NCBI GenBank assembly: GCA_012064385.1
Contig: QRDG01000519.1
Coordinates: forward strand, 633,011 to 697,010
Reading direction: 5' to 3'
Origin: Puccinellia tenuiflora
Lineage: Eukaryota > Streptophyta > Magnoliopsida > Poales > Poaceae
DNA: 64,000 nt
In this document: piece by piece, positions 42,659 to 54,155 of the stretch
Numbering within the stretch: position 1 is the first letter of the stretch
Layout: each line of letters begins with the position of its first letter
Notes under the pieces: generated by a model
What the model saw: only the letters and a program-made list of their open reading frames with translations
Database searches by the model: none
Told to the model about the DNA's origin: nothing
Position numbers and translations under genes: made by a program

Positions 42659-44248
42659 TGATACGTCTCCGACGTATCTAAAATTTTTGATGTTCCATGG
42701 TTGATTATATATCAGTGCCACATGTTTTTATGTCATTTTGGCATGATTTATGGAACTAACCTATTAACAAGATGTCCAGTGCCAGTTCCTGTTTTCTGCT
42801 GTCTTTTTGTTTCAGGAAAGTTGTTCTGGGAAGTTTCTCGGATTGCACTGATATTTTACAGGAATTATTTCCAATATGAAACAAATACGGAACCCGAAGG
42901 ACGCCCGGAGGGGAGCCCCAGGGGCTCCAGACGCCACCTGGCCGCGGCCCCCCTTAGGCCGCGCCTGGACCCCACCTGGGCAGGTGGCCCACCTCCTCGC
43001 ATCGCCTCTTCGCCTATAAATTCCCCCTCGACGCAAAAACCCTAAGCACCAAATCATATTTCCCAGAAGATGTCCGAGGCCGCCGCCATCTCCAACCCCA
43101 GTTCAGGAGGGTTCTGCAACTCTTCCCGGCACCCTGCCGGAGAGGGGAATCGACACCGGAGGCATCTACACCACCATGCCTGCCTCCGGAGTGATGCGTG
43201 AGTAGTCCACCACGGGACTACGGATCCATAGCAGTAGCTAGATGATTGTCTCTCCTCCTTGTACTCCATTGTTTAGATCTTGTGAGACACCTATCATGAT
43301 CAAGATCATATTATCTGTAACTTCTACATGATTGTGTTTGCATGGATCCGATGAATTGTGGAAGTCATTCCTTTTGTTCATCTTTGTGTTGTGTTTTTAT
43401 CTATGATCTTGCATGCTCTCCGATGCTAGTGGATGCTTAGGCCAAGTAATTATTAGTGTTGTATGAGGGAGTATTTATGCTAGATAGTGGGTTCATGCCT
43501 TTCTTGTCTGAGCTCGGGCTGACAGAAATGATTAAGACAAGAGATGTGCTGTTGCCACTAGGGAGAAAACAGCGGTGTGATTTCCTTGTGTTATTTACAT
43601 TGCTTACATTATGCACTTTTCTTATTACAATGATCTGTTGCTTGCAACTTAATACTTTTGGGTGACATGCTGGATAGCGATCCCAAGGTGGATTATTAGT
43701 CATAGATGTAGTTGGAAGACGGCCTATGTATTTTGACGTAATGCCCATATTAGATTAAACGGTGAACTATATTGTTTTATGATAGCCTTGTTGTGCGTCC
43801 ACAATTTTGTTAATTGCCATGCTATATTTTGTTTACCCATCATGTATATCTTTTGGAGAGACACCTCTAGTGAACTGTGGATCTCGGTCCTATTTTTCTA
43901 CATTGCTTACAACCGTTTTCATAGTTTTTCATCATCATTTGCTCGCTGGTCATATTTCACTCTCATCATATTTTACATACACACATTTAATTCTTTGTGT
44001 TCAACAAGCCGGAGAGATTGACAACCTCTCTGTTTCGTTGGGGTAAAGTAGTTTGTTTGTGATTGTGTGCAGGTCCATGTCAGCATGCCGGCAACACCTC
44101 TTTTTCTGGCACCGTTGACACCTTGCTAAGCCTTCTCCAAGTCCTACTGGTTCGATAACCTTGGTTTTGTAATCAAGGGAAACTGCTGCTTTACTGCATC
44201 ATACCTTCCTCTTGGGGTCTCTCAGCGAACGTGTGATCCACGTCATCA
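42659..44248 (+). repeat. Athila-like 3' LTR
   Basis: About 1590 bp ending CACGTCATCA. Its portion from 43510 onward is repeated at 53417-54155 with roughly 3% difference by eye. Confidence 0.92.
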
Positions 44249-45998
44249 CCTCACAACCGATGCTGAAGAGCGGTTCCTTTAGAAAAGGTTGAGAGCTGAG
44301 ACAGAGCAATAAATTTGGAGGGATACCTTTCACCACGTACCCGAAAAGGTTCACAAGCGAAACAGTGCAATGAGTTGGATAAAATAGTAGTACTCTACTA
44401 CTACTAGAGTGGATTCCACTTACCAAAGAAATTAAGTGTGAAAGATGTACTATAGTATACCAAAAGGAGAGGCTGCGTCCAGACGTGCACCATGCATGCA
44501 TGCCCTATGAATTGAACCGGTAGTTCGTATACATGAGTTTCAGAATTCTCCAGTTTTGGTTCTGTATGCAACCTGTACGTGACAAGTACTACTTCCGCAT
44601 GTGGCGGTACACGATACTATGTGGGCTACGTTCGTGTAGAAATGAAAAGGGAAATCAAGAGCCTCTCTCTGGTCAACTGCACTGCCCATTGATTTGACAA
44701 GACAATGGCGAGGCGTGTAGGGATAACCATACATGTCACCTAATGTCATGTCAGTAGTAGTAGCACGTCAGTGGAGACAGTGAAATCCAACTACAGAACG
44801 ATCAAAATATTTGATATGATGGGGCTATAGCCTATATACAGCTACTCTTGCAGTCTACTCGGGTCACACGGTCCTCGAAATAAGAGGAGATGCAGCAGAG
44901 GAGCGCACGCTCATTTTGATTAATTCAGATTTTGCTTGGATTTGGTATACTTACAATGATGTTGTGTGCAGCTTTGTTTCTCAAGTTTTTTGGAATTTTC
45001 TCGACTTTCTGCGTTTTATTTCACAACTGGGCCAAATTTGCCCCCATGACCCTCCGTTCGGACTACATACAATAGTACGATTTCATTCTCTCTTTTTTTT
45101 CTGGTGATTCACACAAAAATCTCAATTTCTGCACTCGCTAGAGATATGGTATTGCAAGTTAATTCATCAGTCTTGCTTCAATCATGGTACACCAGCCTAA
45201 GATGAAGTTTATTTTTTGATTTTTTTGTCGTTTTTTTTTAAACTGGGCCAAATTTGCCCCCACGACCATATATATATGATATACTTTGTGTGTGAATTTC
45301 AAAAGTATGATTTTCACTATTTTTGTCCTACCTACTGCTTCACACTGAAATCTCATTTATTCATATCTAGAAAAATGGTATAGCACAAGTTAATATATCA
45401 GTCTTGCTTGAATCTTGTACACCAGCCTAGGATGAAGTCATGTGGAGTTTTGTTTCTCAATTTTTTGAATTTTTGTCGATATTCTGCGTTTCTTTCAAAA
45501 CTGCGCCAAATTTGCCCCCATGACCATATATATATGATATACTTTCTGTTAGAATTTCAAAAGACTAATTTCACTCTTTCTCCGGGTACCTGCTGCTTCA
45601 CACAGAAATCTCATTTTGAACTAGCCAGAAATATGGAATTGCAAGTTAATTTATCATTCTTGCTTCAATCTTGTACACCAGCCTAAGATATATGAATTTT
45701 TTTTGTTTTTTTTTGTTGTTTAAAAAACTGGGTCCAATTTGCCCCCATGACCATACATATATGATATACTTTGTGTGTGAATTTCAAAAGTAAGATTTTC
45801 ACTCTTTTTTGTGCTACCTACTGCTTCACACAAAAATCTCATTTCTACATATATAGAAATATGCACTAGTTAATATATCAGTCTTGCTTGAATCTTGTAC
45901 ACCGGCTAGCCTAGGATGAAGTCATGTGAAGTTTTGTTTCTCGATTTTTCGAATTTTTGTCGATATTCTGTGTTTCTTTCAAAACTAGGCCAAATGTT
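44249..45998. repeat. B3-gene upstream DNA, duplicated at 54156-55905
   Basis: Unique host sequence displaced from the B3 leader by the retrotransposon. An internal tandem repeat of about 240 bp, marked by ACTGGGCCAAATTTGCCCCC, occurs near 45022, 45241, 45503, 45727 and in partial form near 45983. The whole stretch is repeated with few differences in the downstream duplicate. The promoter of the B3 gene is probably near 44254-44700. No coding frame convincing. Confidence 0.8.
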
Positions 45999-46017
45999 AT
46001 ATATATATATATATAGG
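45995..46017. repeat. (TA)n microsatellite, copy 1 docking site
   Basis: A TA run at the end of the B3 upstream segment. A MULE-like terminus (GGGTAGGACTATTCTGC) follows without a spacer. Confidence 0.9.
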
Positions 46018-46929
46018 GTAGGACTATTCTGCACAACCCCTTAAGTGTTTGCTGAATAGGTATTCAGCACAACTTTTTAAATAGCATGGTTTCTTATCCG
46101 ATCACGTCCCACCCTCGTACCGATCGGGTCAACCAACCTGAACTTACCCCATGCACCCACCCAGCATGACGTCTTGTCCCCATCGACTAGCACGCTATCC
46201 CGCCTCCCATGACCGACGGCCTCCTTGCTGCCCCCGCCGCCAGCGCGCCTCCACGAGCTCTGCGTCGCCTCCGGCGTGGCTCCCTCCCCTACTAGCGCGA
46301 CCCCGCCGTCGGAGCCCTCCCCTGCCATGCGACCCGGCACCGGCTCCCTCCCCTGCCGCACGACCCCGCCGCCGGCTACCTCCCCTGCCGCTCGATCCGC
46401 CTGTCCCCTACCTCCGGCACATCTCCGGTCCCTCCACGTCTGGTCGCGAGACGGCAGGGAGCAGCCCAAGCCTCCACTCCCCATCTCTGCTCGCCGCCGC
46501 CAGGAGGATCCCGCCCTGCCCCGGCCGCCGCCCCCGTGCGCCTCCTTCTAGTTTGCGCACCGCCCCCGAGCGCCTCCAACCTGCGTCGATCGGAGCGAGT
46601 CCACCACCGCTGCGCCTGCTCCTTCCCGCCGGCGCGAGGACCAGCGCTGCCCCTGCTCATCCCCACCGGAGCGAGGACACTGCTCCGACCTTTCTCCTCC
46701 TCTACCGACGCGAGGCCACCGCGCGGTCGAATTGACCTCCTCCACCGTCGTACCTCCTTCCTCCCCTCCGGCGCCAGATGGCCTGCTCCCTCCACCACAT
46801 CTCCGGTCCGGTGCCCCACTCCCTGCCCCTGCTCTAGGGGATGGACCCGCGTCGAGAGGAGATCCTCGAGTCCAGGCTCCGGTGCGGGAGTCCAAACTCC
46901 AAAAGGCCGCCGCGAGGAGACCAAATGCT

Positions 46930-47410
46930 CCCACAGGGGAATCCACGATCTGCTGCAGGCGAGCGTGCGCGTGGAGGCCTTGATGGACCCGGACATCCTG
47001 GGGCAGCTGGTCGCGCCGGTGGAGGCGAGGCTGGACACGGAGGACGTCTCCGATTACGCGAGGACGGAGCAGAGATACGCGATGGCCGCGGTGGGTGCCG
47101 CGATACTGTTCGACGTAATGACATCGTCGATATTGGCTTGTTTTTTTTACCGTGGTTGACGACAATTAATTCTTTGGGCGCGTGCGTGTAGAGCGGAGCA
47201 CTACTTCAAGCGGGCGGTGCGGACGGCGGAGCCGGCGGATGCGGAGGCGCTGGGGTGGTACGCGGCGTTCCTGTGGAAGGCGCGGAACGACCTGGCGGCG
47301 GCGGAGGAGACGTACCAGGAGGCGATCGCCGCGGAGCCCAGCAACGGGCACCACGCGGCGGCGTACGCGCACTTCCTGTGGAACACGGGCGTCGAGGACA
47401 CATGCTACCC
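46930..47410 (+). pseudogene. Captured TPR-like gene fragment
   Basis: A first piece (about 46936-47090) reads LLQASVRVEALMDPDILG, then APVEARLDTEDVSDYARTEQ. After a probable intron ending GTGCGTGTAG, a second piece (about 47191-47405) reads AEHYFKRAVRTAEPADAEAL, YAAFLWKARNDLAAAEETYQ and YAHFLWNTGVED. The alternating A-x-x-Y-x-x-A-I pattern is that of tetratricopeptide repeats in a plant protein. The intron is retained, so capture was from DNA. Both ends of the gene are missing. Confidence 0.6.
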
Positions 47411-47647
47411 CCCTCGACTGACGTGTGAGATGAGATCCAGCAAGCACCGCCCCGTCGATATGCGTCCGAGAAAACGAAGAAGAGAGGACACTTACAAAAA
47501 AATACGAAGTTCACTTACACATCGCGAGAAGTTCGGACAAATAGTCCACCAAAAATAAATTCGCCTGCGAAAAAAATAGGAAGTTCACTCATGTATCGTG
47601 AGAAGTTCAGAAAAAAATGGTCCGACGAGAGGTTCACTTGTGAAATA

Positions 47648-47807
47648 CTCCCTCCGTTCCACAATATAAGATGTTTTAGCATTTCTCTTTCCATCCGTAT
47701 TTAGACATGTTTTAGTAAAAGATTCATTTGAACCTTACACTAAAACATGTCTAGATACGAATGGAAAGAGAAATGCTAAAACATCTTATATTTAGGAACG
47801 GAGGGAG
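47648..47807. mobile_element. Stowaway MITE
   Basis: A 160-bp near-perfect inverted repeat beginning CTCCCTCCGTTCC and ending GGAACGGAGGGAG, flanked by TA on each side. The long arms can fold into one hairpin. Confidence 0.95.
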
Positions 47808-47819
47808 TAGTTAGGAAGT

Positions 47820-49080
47820 TCACATATGCATCGCGAGAGGTTCAAAAAAATAGTCCGTCAAATAAAGTTCACTATCGAAAAAAAGGAAGTTCACGTATAT
47901 ATCGAAAAAAATAGGAAAAAAATCCCGAAAACACAGTTAGTATATTTAAAACTGCTCTCAAACCATGAAGTATTTCGAGAAATGGTCAACATGAAAAAGA
48001 TGCGCAATTTCCATACCTTTTCAACGGTATATCATTTGCCTCATTTGGAAAAAGGGTTTGAAAATAACGAGAAAAACAGTGCGCTATATGAAACAAAAAA
48101 TTCGCGTTAAGAAGTTCACTAACAGATAACTAGAGGTTCATTACCGTATAATTAGGAAGTTCATTATACTCTGTTTTTCGGGGCGGAAATATTATGCATA
48201 TAAATCGTTCATACGAGATCCGGTTGGCCAAATCTACCGTCCGCGCCTGTAGTTAGGACCGATTTGAATCTAATTTGACTCTCTCATCCACCAATATTCT
48301 ACCCGAACTCCACAACCGTGTCAATTTCAAATCGTTATCGTGTTGGTTTGCTTATCCGTTTTTTACATTTTTAAAATTATTCATAAAAGGTAAAGAATTG
48401 AGAAAACTTATCTTCACAAAAAAGTTGTGTCTCGTCAATATCTTTCCAACGCCGTATCATTTGTTACGTTTCGACAAGCGGTTTGAGAGTAATTGCCAAA
48501 AAATAGTCCGCTCCACTTAAAACAGAATTGTTTATTTTAAAAACTGCTCTTAAACCGTAATGAATTTCGAAAATGACCTAAAAATAGAGAAGTTGCGCAT
48601 TTTCCATAGCTTTCCAACGGTGTATCACTTGCATCAATCCGACAAACGGTTTGGAAATGCCGTCCAAAATACAGTACAGAAACGGAAAAATCCGTGAAAA
48701 CTATGTTTAGTATAATTAAAATTATTCTAAAACCGTACATAATTTGGAAATCTGGTAGAATAATAAAAGTTGCGCAATTTTCTTACCTATCCAACGGCAT
48801 ATTATTTGCATCAATCCGGCCAGGGGTTTGAAAATGGCGCCCAAAAAACTATACAGAAACGGACAAAATCGTGAAAACTGTGTTTAGTATATTTGAAATT
48901 GTTCAAAAACCGTACAGAATTTGGAAACCGTCCAGAAGAGTAAAAGTTGCGCATTTACAATACGAATCCAACGGCATATCGCATGCCTCATTCCGATAAA
49001 CGGTTTGAAAATGACGGTCGAAATACTATCCGTAAAAACAGAGATTTGGGTGTTCCGCTAAGAGGTTCACTGGTTATTGT
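47820..49080. repeat. Degenerate repeats of the Pack-MULE 3' half
   Basis: Repeated units of roughly 170 bp share AAAGTTGCGCAATTTCC, CTTTCCAACGG(C/T)ATATC and CGGTTTGAAAATG. The motif AGTTCAC recurs before and after them. The same unit type appears in the next element (50720-51240). No coding frame. Confidence 0.75.
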
Positions 49081-49141
49081 CTAGAAAGTTCAGAAAGTTG
49101 TACAGAATAGTTATTCTGTAAGGGAGTGCAGAATAGATGGA

Positions 49142-49189
<48 letters not shown>
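49142..49189. repeat. (TA)n microsatellite between two MULE-like elements
   Basis: About 24 TA units directly abutting the terminus GGGCAGGACTAAATAGG. Confidence 0.92.
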
Positions 49190-49193
<4 letters not shown>

Positions 49194-51386
49194 CAGGACT
49201 AAATAGGAACCTACCTTAAGAGATTCCTATTTAGCTTAAGTAGGAATTATTCTATTTTAGGAAACCAACTACCACGCCCGCACCTCCTCCACTCACACCC
49301 AATCCCCGCCCACCTTCTTCCCTGGCAGCGCCCACTCCCCGCCCACCTTCTTCCCCGGCCGCACCCTCCACCTCGCGCGTCGCCGCCGACCTCCCTCCAC
49401 CACGCGCGCCGCCGCCGACCTCCCTCCACCAAGAGCGCCGCCGTCGACCTCCCTCCACCTCGCGCGCCGGCCCACCTCCATTTGCGCCGGCCGGTACCGC
49501 GCCGTTCCCGCCTCCATCCGCGGCGGCGCCTCCCATCCACCACCGGCGGCCGCGGCGGCCCATCTCCTCCCCAACCGGCGGCCGCGGCGGCCCATCTCCT
49601 CCCCAACCGGCGGCCACGACGCCCCCCGTCAAACTCGGCCCCCTCCACCCCCGTCGGTGGCCGAGGCGCCCCATCTCCTCCACCATCGGCGGCCGTGGCG
49701 CCCCCGCCGGTGAAATCCCCTGCCCCGCCCCTCGATGTGGAGGTCGCCGTGTCCACTCCCGCCGCCGAAATCCCCTGCAGCCTCCCGCCGTGCGACGCCC
49801 CGGTGACCTCCCGTCACGCGCTGCCACGGCCACGTCCCGCCGTGCGACGCGCCAGCCACCTCGCGCCGCCCCGACTACCTCCCGCCTCCCGGCGCCCTGG
49901 AGACCTCCTGCCGCGCGCCGCAACGGCGACCTCGCACCAGTAGGCCACCACCGCTGGGGCGCCCTCCTCCCTCCACCGCTTGCCGCCGGGCTGGTCTCCT
50001 CCCTCGCTGCAGGGGCACCAGTAGGAAGTGAACTTTTAGAAAAAAAGTTCATTTCGTTTAGAAAAACAGTTCACTTCAATCAGAAAAAAAAGTTCACTTC
50101 GATTAGAGAAAAAAGTTTCGGAAACATAGTTGACTTCCTTGAGAAAAAAAGTTCATGCGCAGTCAGAAAAAAGTTTGCTTCATCCAGAAAAAAAGTTCAC
50201 TTTGTTTAGAAAAAAAAGTTCACTTCGTTCAGGAAAAATGAATTTGCAGTTCAGAAAAAAAAGTTCGGGAAAAAAGCTCACTTAGTTCAGAAAAAAAGTT
50301 CACTTCGCTCAGAAAAAAGTCTAGGAAAAAGTTCACTTCGTTCAGAAAAAAAGTTCACTCCGTTCAGGGAAAAGGTTCACCTCCAAAAAGTTCACTTCAA
50401 GTTCCGTCTGAAGGTTCACATGTCATGCGCGAGAAGGTTCACTTGGTACAGAAAAAGGTTCATGTGCAATTGCGAAAAATATACACTGCGGTTGAAAGTT
50501 CACTACATATAAAAAGAAAGTTCACGGCCATATTCAAAACAGTTCACTCCTCTGTTTTTACCGGGGCGGAAATTTTACACATAAAAATCATCCCTACAAG
50601 TTTTATTTTTCCAAATCAACCACCTCCGCATGCAATTAGCAACTAGGTGAGTCTAATTTGGCCCTAGTTGCCACCACCCTCTACTCGAGCCTCAAAACGA
50701 TGTCAATTTCAAAATCTTTCCCGTGATAAGATGTTTTGACGTTTTTGGTAAATAAAAAATTAGTCTCAAATCATATGAAATTTGGAAAAATAATTAAAAC
50801 AAAAAAGTTGCGCCTTTTCAATACCTTTCCAACGGCATATCATTTGTTAAATTCTGATAAGCGGTTTGAAACTAATTGCCAAATTACTGTCCGCCCGAAA
50901 TTAAAGTTCAGAAAACCATATCATGTATTTTCAAATCTGCTCTTAATCCGCGACGAATATCGAAAAATGTATAGAGATAGAAAAGTTGCGCAATTTCCGT
51001 AGCTTTCCAACGGTGTATAGTTTGTGTCAATCCGACAAAAGGTTTGAAAATGGTGACCGAAATACGGTGCAAAAACGGAAAAGTTCAGGAAAACTATGTT
51101 TCGTATATTTAAAATTTTTTTAAATCCATAACGAATTTGGAAAACCTGTAATGATGAAAAAGTTGCGCAATTTCAGTACCTATCCAACGGTATATTGCAT
51201 GCGTCATTCCGATAAGGGGTTCAAAATTCACGTTAAAAATACTGTCCATGAAAAGAGAAATTTCGTGGGTTCCGTCAGAAGGTTCACATGAAGTAGAGTT
51301 AAGGTTCACTTAGCATATCCGAGAAGGTTCAGAAAGTTCCTGTTTAGCTTAAACAGGAATAGGTTCCTTTTTAGCTTAGCATATCC
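49190..51386 (+). mobile_element. Second MULE-like element
   Basis: The left end (GGGCAGGACTAAATAGGAAC, later ATTCCTATTTAGCTTAAG) matches, in inverted form, the right end (CTGTTTAGCTTAAACAGG, AGGTTCCTTTTTAGC). The interior has a GC-rich 5' part (49255-50030), an AGTTCAC-rich simple repeat (50030-50530) and the same degenerate 170-bp repeat family as the previous element. No transposase. The GC-rich part may be captured sequence, but its frames are low-complexity Pro/Arg and were not called. Confidence 0.6.
50030..50530. repeat. AGTTCAC-rich simple repeat
   Basis: Dozens of copies of AAAAAAGTTCACTTCGTT-like units. Related AAGTTCAC motifs recur throughout the other MULE-like elements in the window. 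Confidence 0.85.
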
Positions 51387-51559
51387 GAGCAGGACTATTC
51401 TACAACCCCCTTAAGAGATTGTAGAATACCTATTCTACAACCCCACCCCATAAGAAACCAACTAGGATAGGTTCCTATACCGAACCGTAGACGACCCACC
51501 CGGACAGAGTACATCTCTAATAAAAACTTACGCCCGTTCTGAACTTCCCGTACCTCCTC

Positions 51560-52065
51560 TCCGGCGCGGCCGAGCGAGCGGCGGCGGGAGTCGACGCGAG
51601 GGAGGCCACGGCGGAGTCGGCAAGTTCCCTAGGCAGGAGCACCTTCTTCTCCGGCGGGTCGGCGTGGCCGAGCGAGCGGCGGCAGGAGCCGACGCGAGGG
51701 AGGCCGCGGCGGAGTCGGCGAGTTCACCCAAGCAGGTGCACCTACTTCCGCGGCGGATCGACGCGACCGAGCTCACGGGCGGCGGGAGCCGACGCGAGGC
51801 AAGCCGCGGCGGACACGGCGAGTTCACCTGAGCAGGAGCCACCTACTTCCGTGGCGGATCGACGCGGCCGAGCTCACGGGCGGCGGAAGCCGACGTGAGG
51901 CAAGCCGCGGCGGACACGGCGAGTTCACCTGAGCAGGAGCAACCTCCTTCCGTGGCGGATCGACGCTCCCGAGCTCGCGGGCGGCGGAAGCCGACGCGAG
52001 GGAGGCCGCGGCGGACACGGCGAGTTCACCCCGAGCAGGAGCCACCTCCTTCCTGAGTTGGCAAC
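51560..52065. repeat. 101-bp GC-rich tandem repeat, five copies (copy 1)
   Basis: Units start GCGGCCGAGC or GCGACCGAGC and contain AGCCGACGCGAGG and GGCGAGTTCACC. Three successive starts at 51763, 51864 and 51965 give a 101-bp period. The array lies upstream of the transposase start and may be its promoter/leader or a transposase-binding array. Confidence 0.88.
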
Positions 52066-52094
52066 GGGATTTAGCGGGCAGCTGTGATACTGTG

Positions 52095-53422
52095 ATGGCT
52101 CCAATTCGACGAAGAACTGATTTGCTGGATGAAATCTCAAGCGAGCAACCGTCGTCGAAGAGGATGGCAATGGCAGCCCCGAAGGTTTGAACTGTGAACC
52201 TTTGTTGTGTTGAATTCTTAACTGCACTTGAGTTTATTGAATCTGGTCTACTATTAGCTTCAACGCGTGAAAACTTTGAATCAGGTCGATTAGTAACAAA
52301 AAGTTCACTTAATTTTATACTGGGGTTCACTGAAATTTGTAGAAAAAGTAAAAAAATTAAATACAAGTGTTCACTGATGATGGTTATCTGTACGAGTTGA
52401 AGTCCACATGGATGCATGTTATGGTTTACTTAATAAAATGTATATATAAGTAATAAACACCGGTAAATTTTTGTTGCAGGAATTGCAACCAATTAAACAT
52501 CCAAAAATGGCATGCTATGTGGTTGGTAAGAGCACACTTGACTACAAAACTGGTATTGGAACTACATAAGAAGATGCAAAATTATATGGAGAAGTCGAGG
52601 ATGAAATAGCAAGCTGGTCTAGCCCGAAGCAACCTCCAAGTTCTCCATTGAACTATGATTCGCCAATGACAGTTGTTGATCCTGTTATGCGGTTTCCCAA
52701 GGGTGGTGGCAAACACCGGAGTGGTGCAAAATCTGCCGCTGTCAAAAACAGTAAGCCTTTGGGGTGTGAAACTGGCAATTCAAGTACTGCAACTTTTGCA
52801 GATCAGATGGATGAGCAAACTCAGTATGTGGATGGAATGAGCTATCGCAATGCTGTTGCAGGAAATAACAAAAGGAAGTTCAGTTCCTTCATCGATGCAG
52901 TTCCCATACGGACAGTACTGCCAAGCTTCAATCAGGACGAGGAGGAAGAAATACTCTTTTGGTCAGGACCACCAAAGCCTCCGCGCTCTCCGGTTCTGTG
53001 CAACGAGAAAATCTTTGTTATAGACCCTGTGTTCCGCCTACCACGCCGAGCAGTGCAGAAAGATGGCAAGATGAAGTCAACAACTGCATCTGAAGGAGTT
53101 CATAGAATTGCACGGAATGATGGCATGTTCAGATAAAGGATCCACTGAAGGAGGTATCCCCGAGTCATCAACAGAGAAGTCCATGTCTGAAGAATTTGAG
53201 GTTCATACTGAAAACAAGTCCACATAGAGTCCTCCGAAAACAACAGTGAGTCAGATAGGTAACTCGAGGGATAAAAAAAGTACAGACTGGTCCGAACAAT
53301 GCAAAAAGCAGAGAAGAACTACATCAAACCACATGCCTCCCGTAGATCCTCTGTGCCATGTGCCAAATGTCACACCGCCATGCCCTATCAAGCCTAACGA
53401 GGTGCAAACTCCTACAGAGCTC
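52095..53422 (+). pseudogene. FAR1/MuDR-like transposase, truncated copy 1
   Basis: Exon 1 (52095-52184) begins MAPIRRRTDLLDEISSEQ, and exon 2 starts at 52480 after TTGTTGCAG. An in-frame TAA at 52567-52569 is shared with copy 2, so it predates the duplication. Copy 1 also has a 2-base deletion near 53131 (TTCAGATAAAGG) and a CAG-to-TAG change near 53227. The sequence stops at GAGCTC 53417-53422, before the FAR1 domain. Not functional. Confidence 0.85.
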
Positions 53423-54155
53423 GGGCTGACAGAAACGATTAAGACAAGAGATGTGCTGTTGCCACTAGGGAGAAAACAGCGGTGTGATTTCCTTGTGTTA
53501 TTTACATTGCTTACATTATGCACTTTTCTTATTGCAATGATCTGTTGCTTGCAACTTAATACTTTTGGGTGAGATGCTGGATAGCGATCCCAAGGTGGAT
53601 TATTAGTCATAGATGTAGTTGGAAGACGATCTATGTATTTTGACGTAATGCCCATATTAGATGAAACGGTGAACTATATTGTTTTATGATAGCCTTGTTG
53701 TGCGCCCACAATTCTGTTAATTGCTATGCTATATTTTGTTTACCCATCATGTATATCTTTTGGAGAGACACCTCTAGTGAACTGTGGATCTCGGTCCTAT
53801 TTTTCTACATTGCTTACAACCGTTTTCATAGTTTTTCATCATCATTTGCTCGCTGGTCATATTTCACTCTCATCATATTTTACATACACACATTTAATTC
53901 TTTGTGTTCAGCAAGCCGGAGAGATTGACAACCTCTCTGTTTCGTTGGGGTAAAGTAGTTTGTTTGTGATTGTGTGCAGGTCCATGTCAGCATGCCGGCA
54001 ACACCTCTTTTTCTGGCACCGTTGACACCTTGCTAAGCCTTCTCCAAGTCCTACTAGTTCGATAACCTTGGTTTTGTAATCAAGGGAAACTGCTGCTTTG
54101 CTGCATCATACCTTCCTCTTGGGGTCTCCCAGCGAACGTGTGATCCACGTCATCA
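53417..54155 (+). repeat. Duplicated fragment of the Athila-like 3' LTR
   Basis: The last 739 bp of the LTR, starting inside it at GAGCTC and ending CACGTCATCA, followed by the same CCTCA and host DNA as at 44249. It is a by-product of the tandem duplication rather than a separate insertion. Confidence 0.93.

Larger units (their letters stand above)
37620..44248 (+). mobile_element. Athila-like Gypsy retrotransposon, gag-only and non-autonomous
   Basis: Long LTRs start TGATACATCTCCGACG / TGATACGTCTCCGACG and end CACGTCATCA. The target duplication CCTCA is at 37615-37619 and 44249-44253. After the left LTR comes TGGTGCCGTTGCCGGGGAC, the usual Athila-type primer-binding site, and a purine tract (AAGCTTGGGGATGC) precedes the right LTR. 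The 3.5-kb interior holds only a gag-like gene, with no protease, RT or integrase, so it must rely on an autonomous relative. The LTRs differ by roughly 6% in the first 170 bases by eye, making it older than the Copia array. Confidence 0.92.
46018..49135 (+). mobile_element. Pack-MULE-like element with captured gene sequence
   Basis: The left end GGACTATTCTGCACAACCCC and the right end, read inward (CTATTCTGCACTCCCTTACA), form imperfect inverted repeats, and TA microsatellites flank both sides. The interior starts with about 1.3 kb of GC-rich gene-like sequence and continues with AT-rich degenerate repeats. No transposase. Structure fits a Mutator-like element that has acquired host gene fragments. 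Confidence 0.65.
43510..53416. repeat. Tandem duplication, copy 1
   Basis: This unit runs from the GAGCTC inside the Athila 3' LTR, through B3 upstream DNA and the TA tract, to the GAGCTC inside the FAR1-like gene. It is longer than copy 2 because two MULE-like elements (46018-51386) sit in its TA tract. Confidence 0.85.
51387..53422 (+). mobile_element. Truncated MULE (copy 1 of the FAR1-like element)
   Basis: Starts GAGCAGGACTATTCTACAAC, as copy 2 does at 56316, and is cut at the GAGCTC junction where LTR sequence begins. It includes the GC-rich tandem repeats and the first exons of the transposase gene. Confidence 0.85.

Noticed and set aside
47648..47807. Stowaway hairpin as a microRNA gene
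   Set aside because: It is a full MITE with TA duplications. Folding follows from its inverted repeats and gives no separate evidence of a microRNA.
49247..50052. Long Gly/Arg- or Pro-rich frames in the second MULE-like element
   Set aside because: Low-complexity translations on both strands without a recognisable domain or splice structure.
51528..52417. Minus-strand frames of 100-197 codons over the 101-bp repeats (and the same at 56444-57345)
   Set aside because: They translate the tandem repeat in antisense and run across the transposase exon and intron. There is no independent coding evidence.
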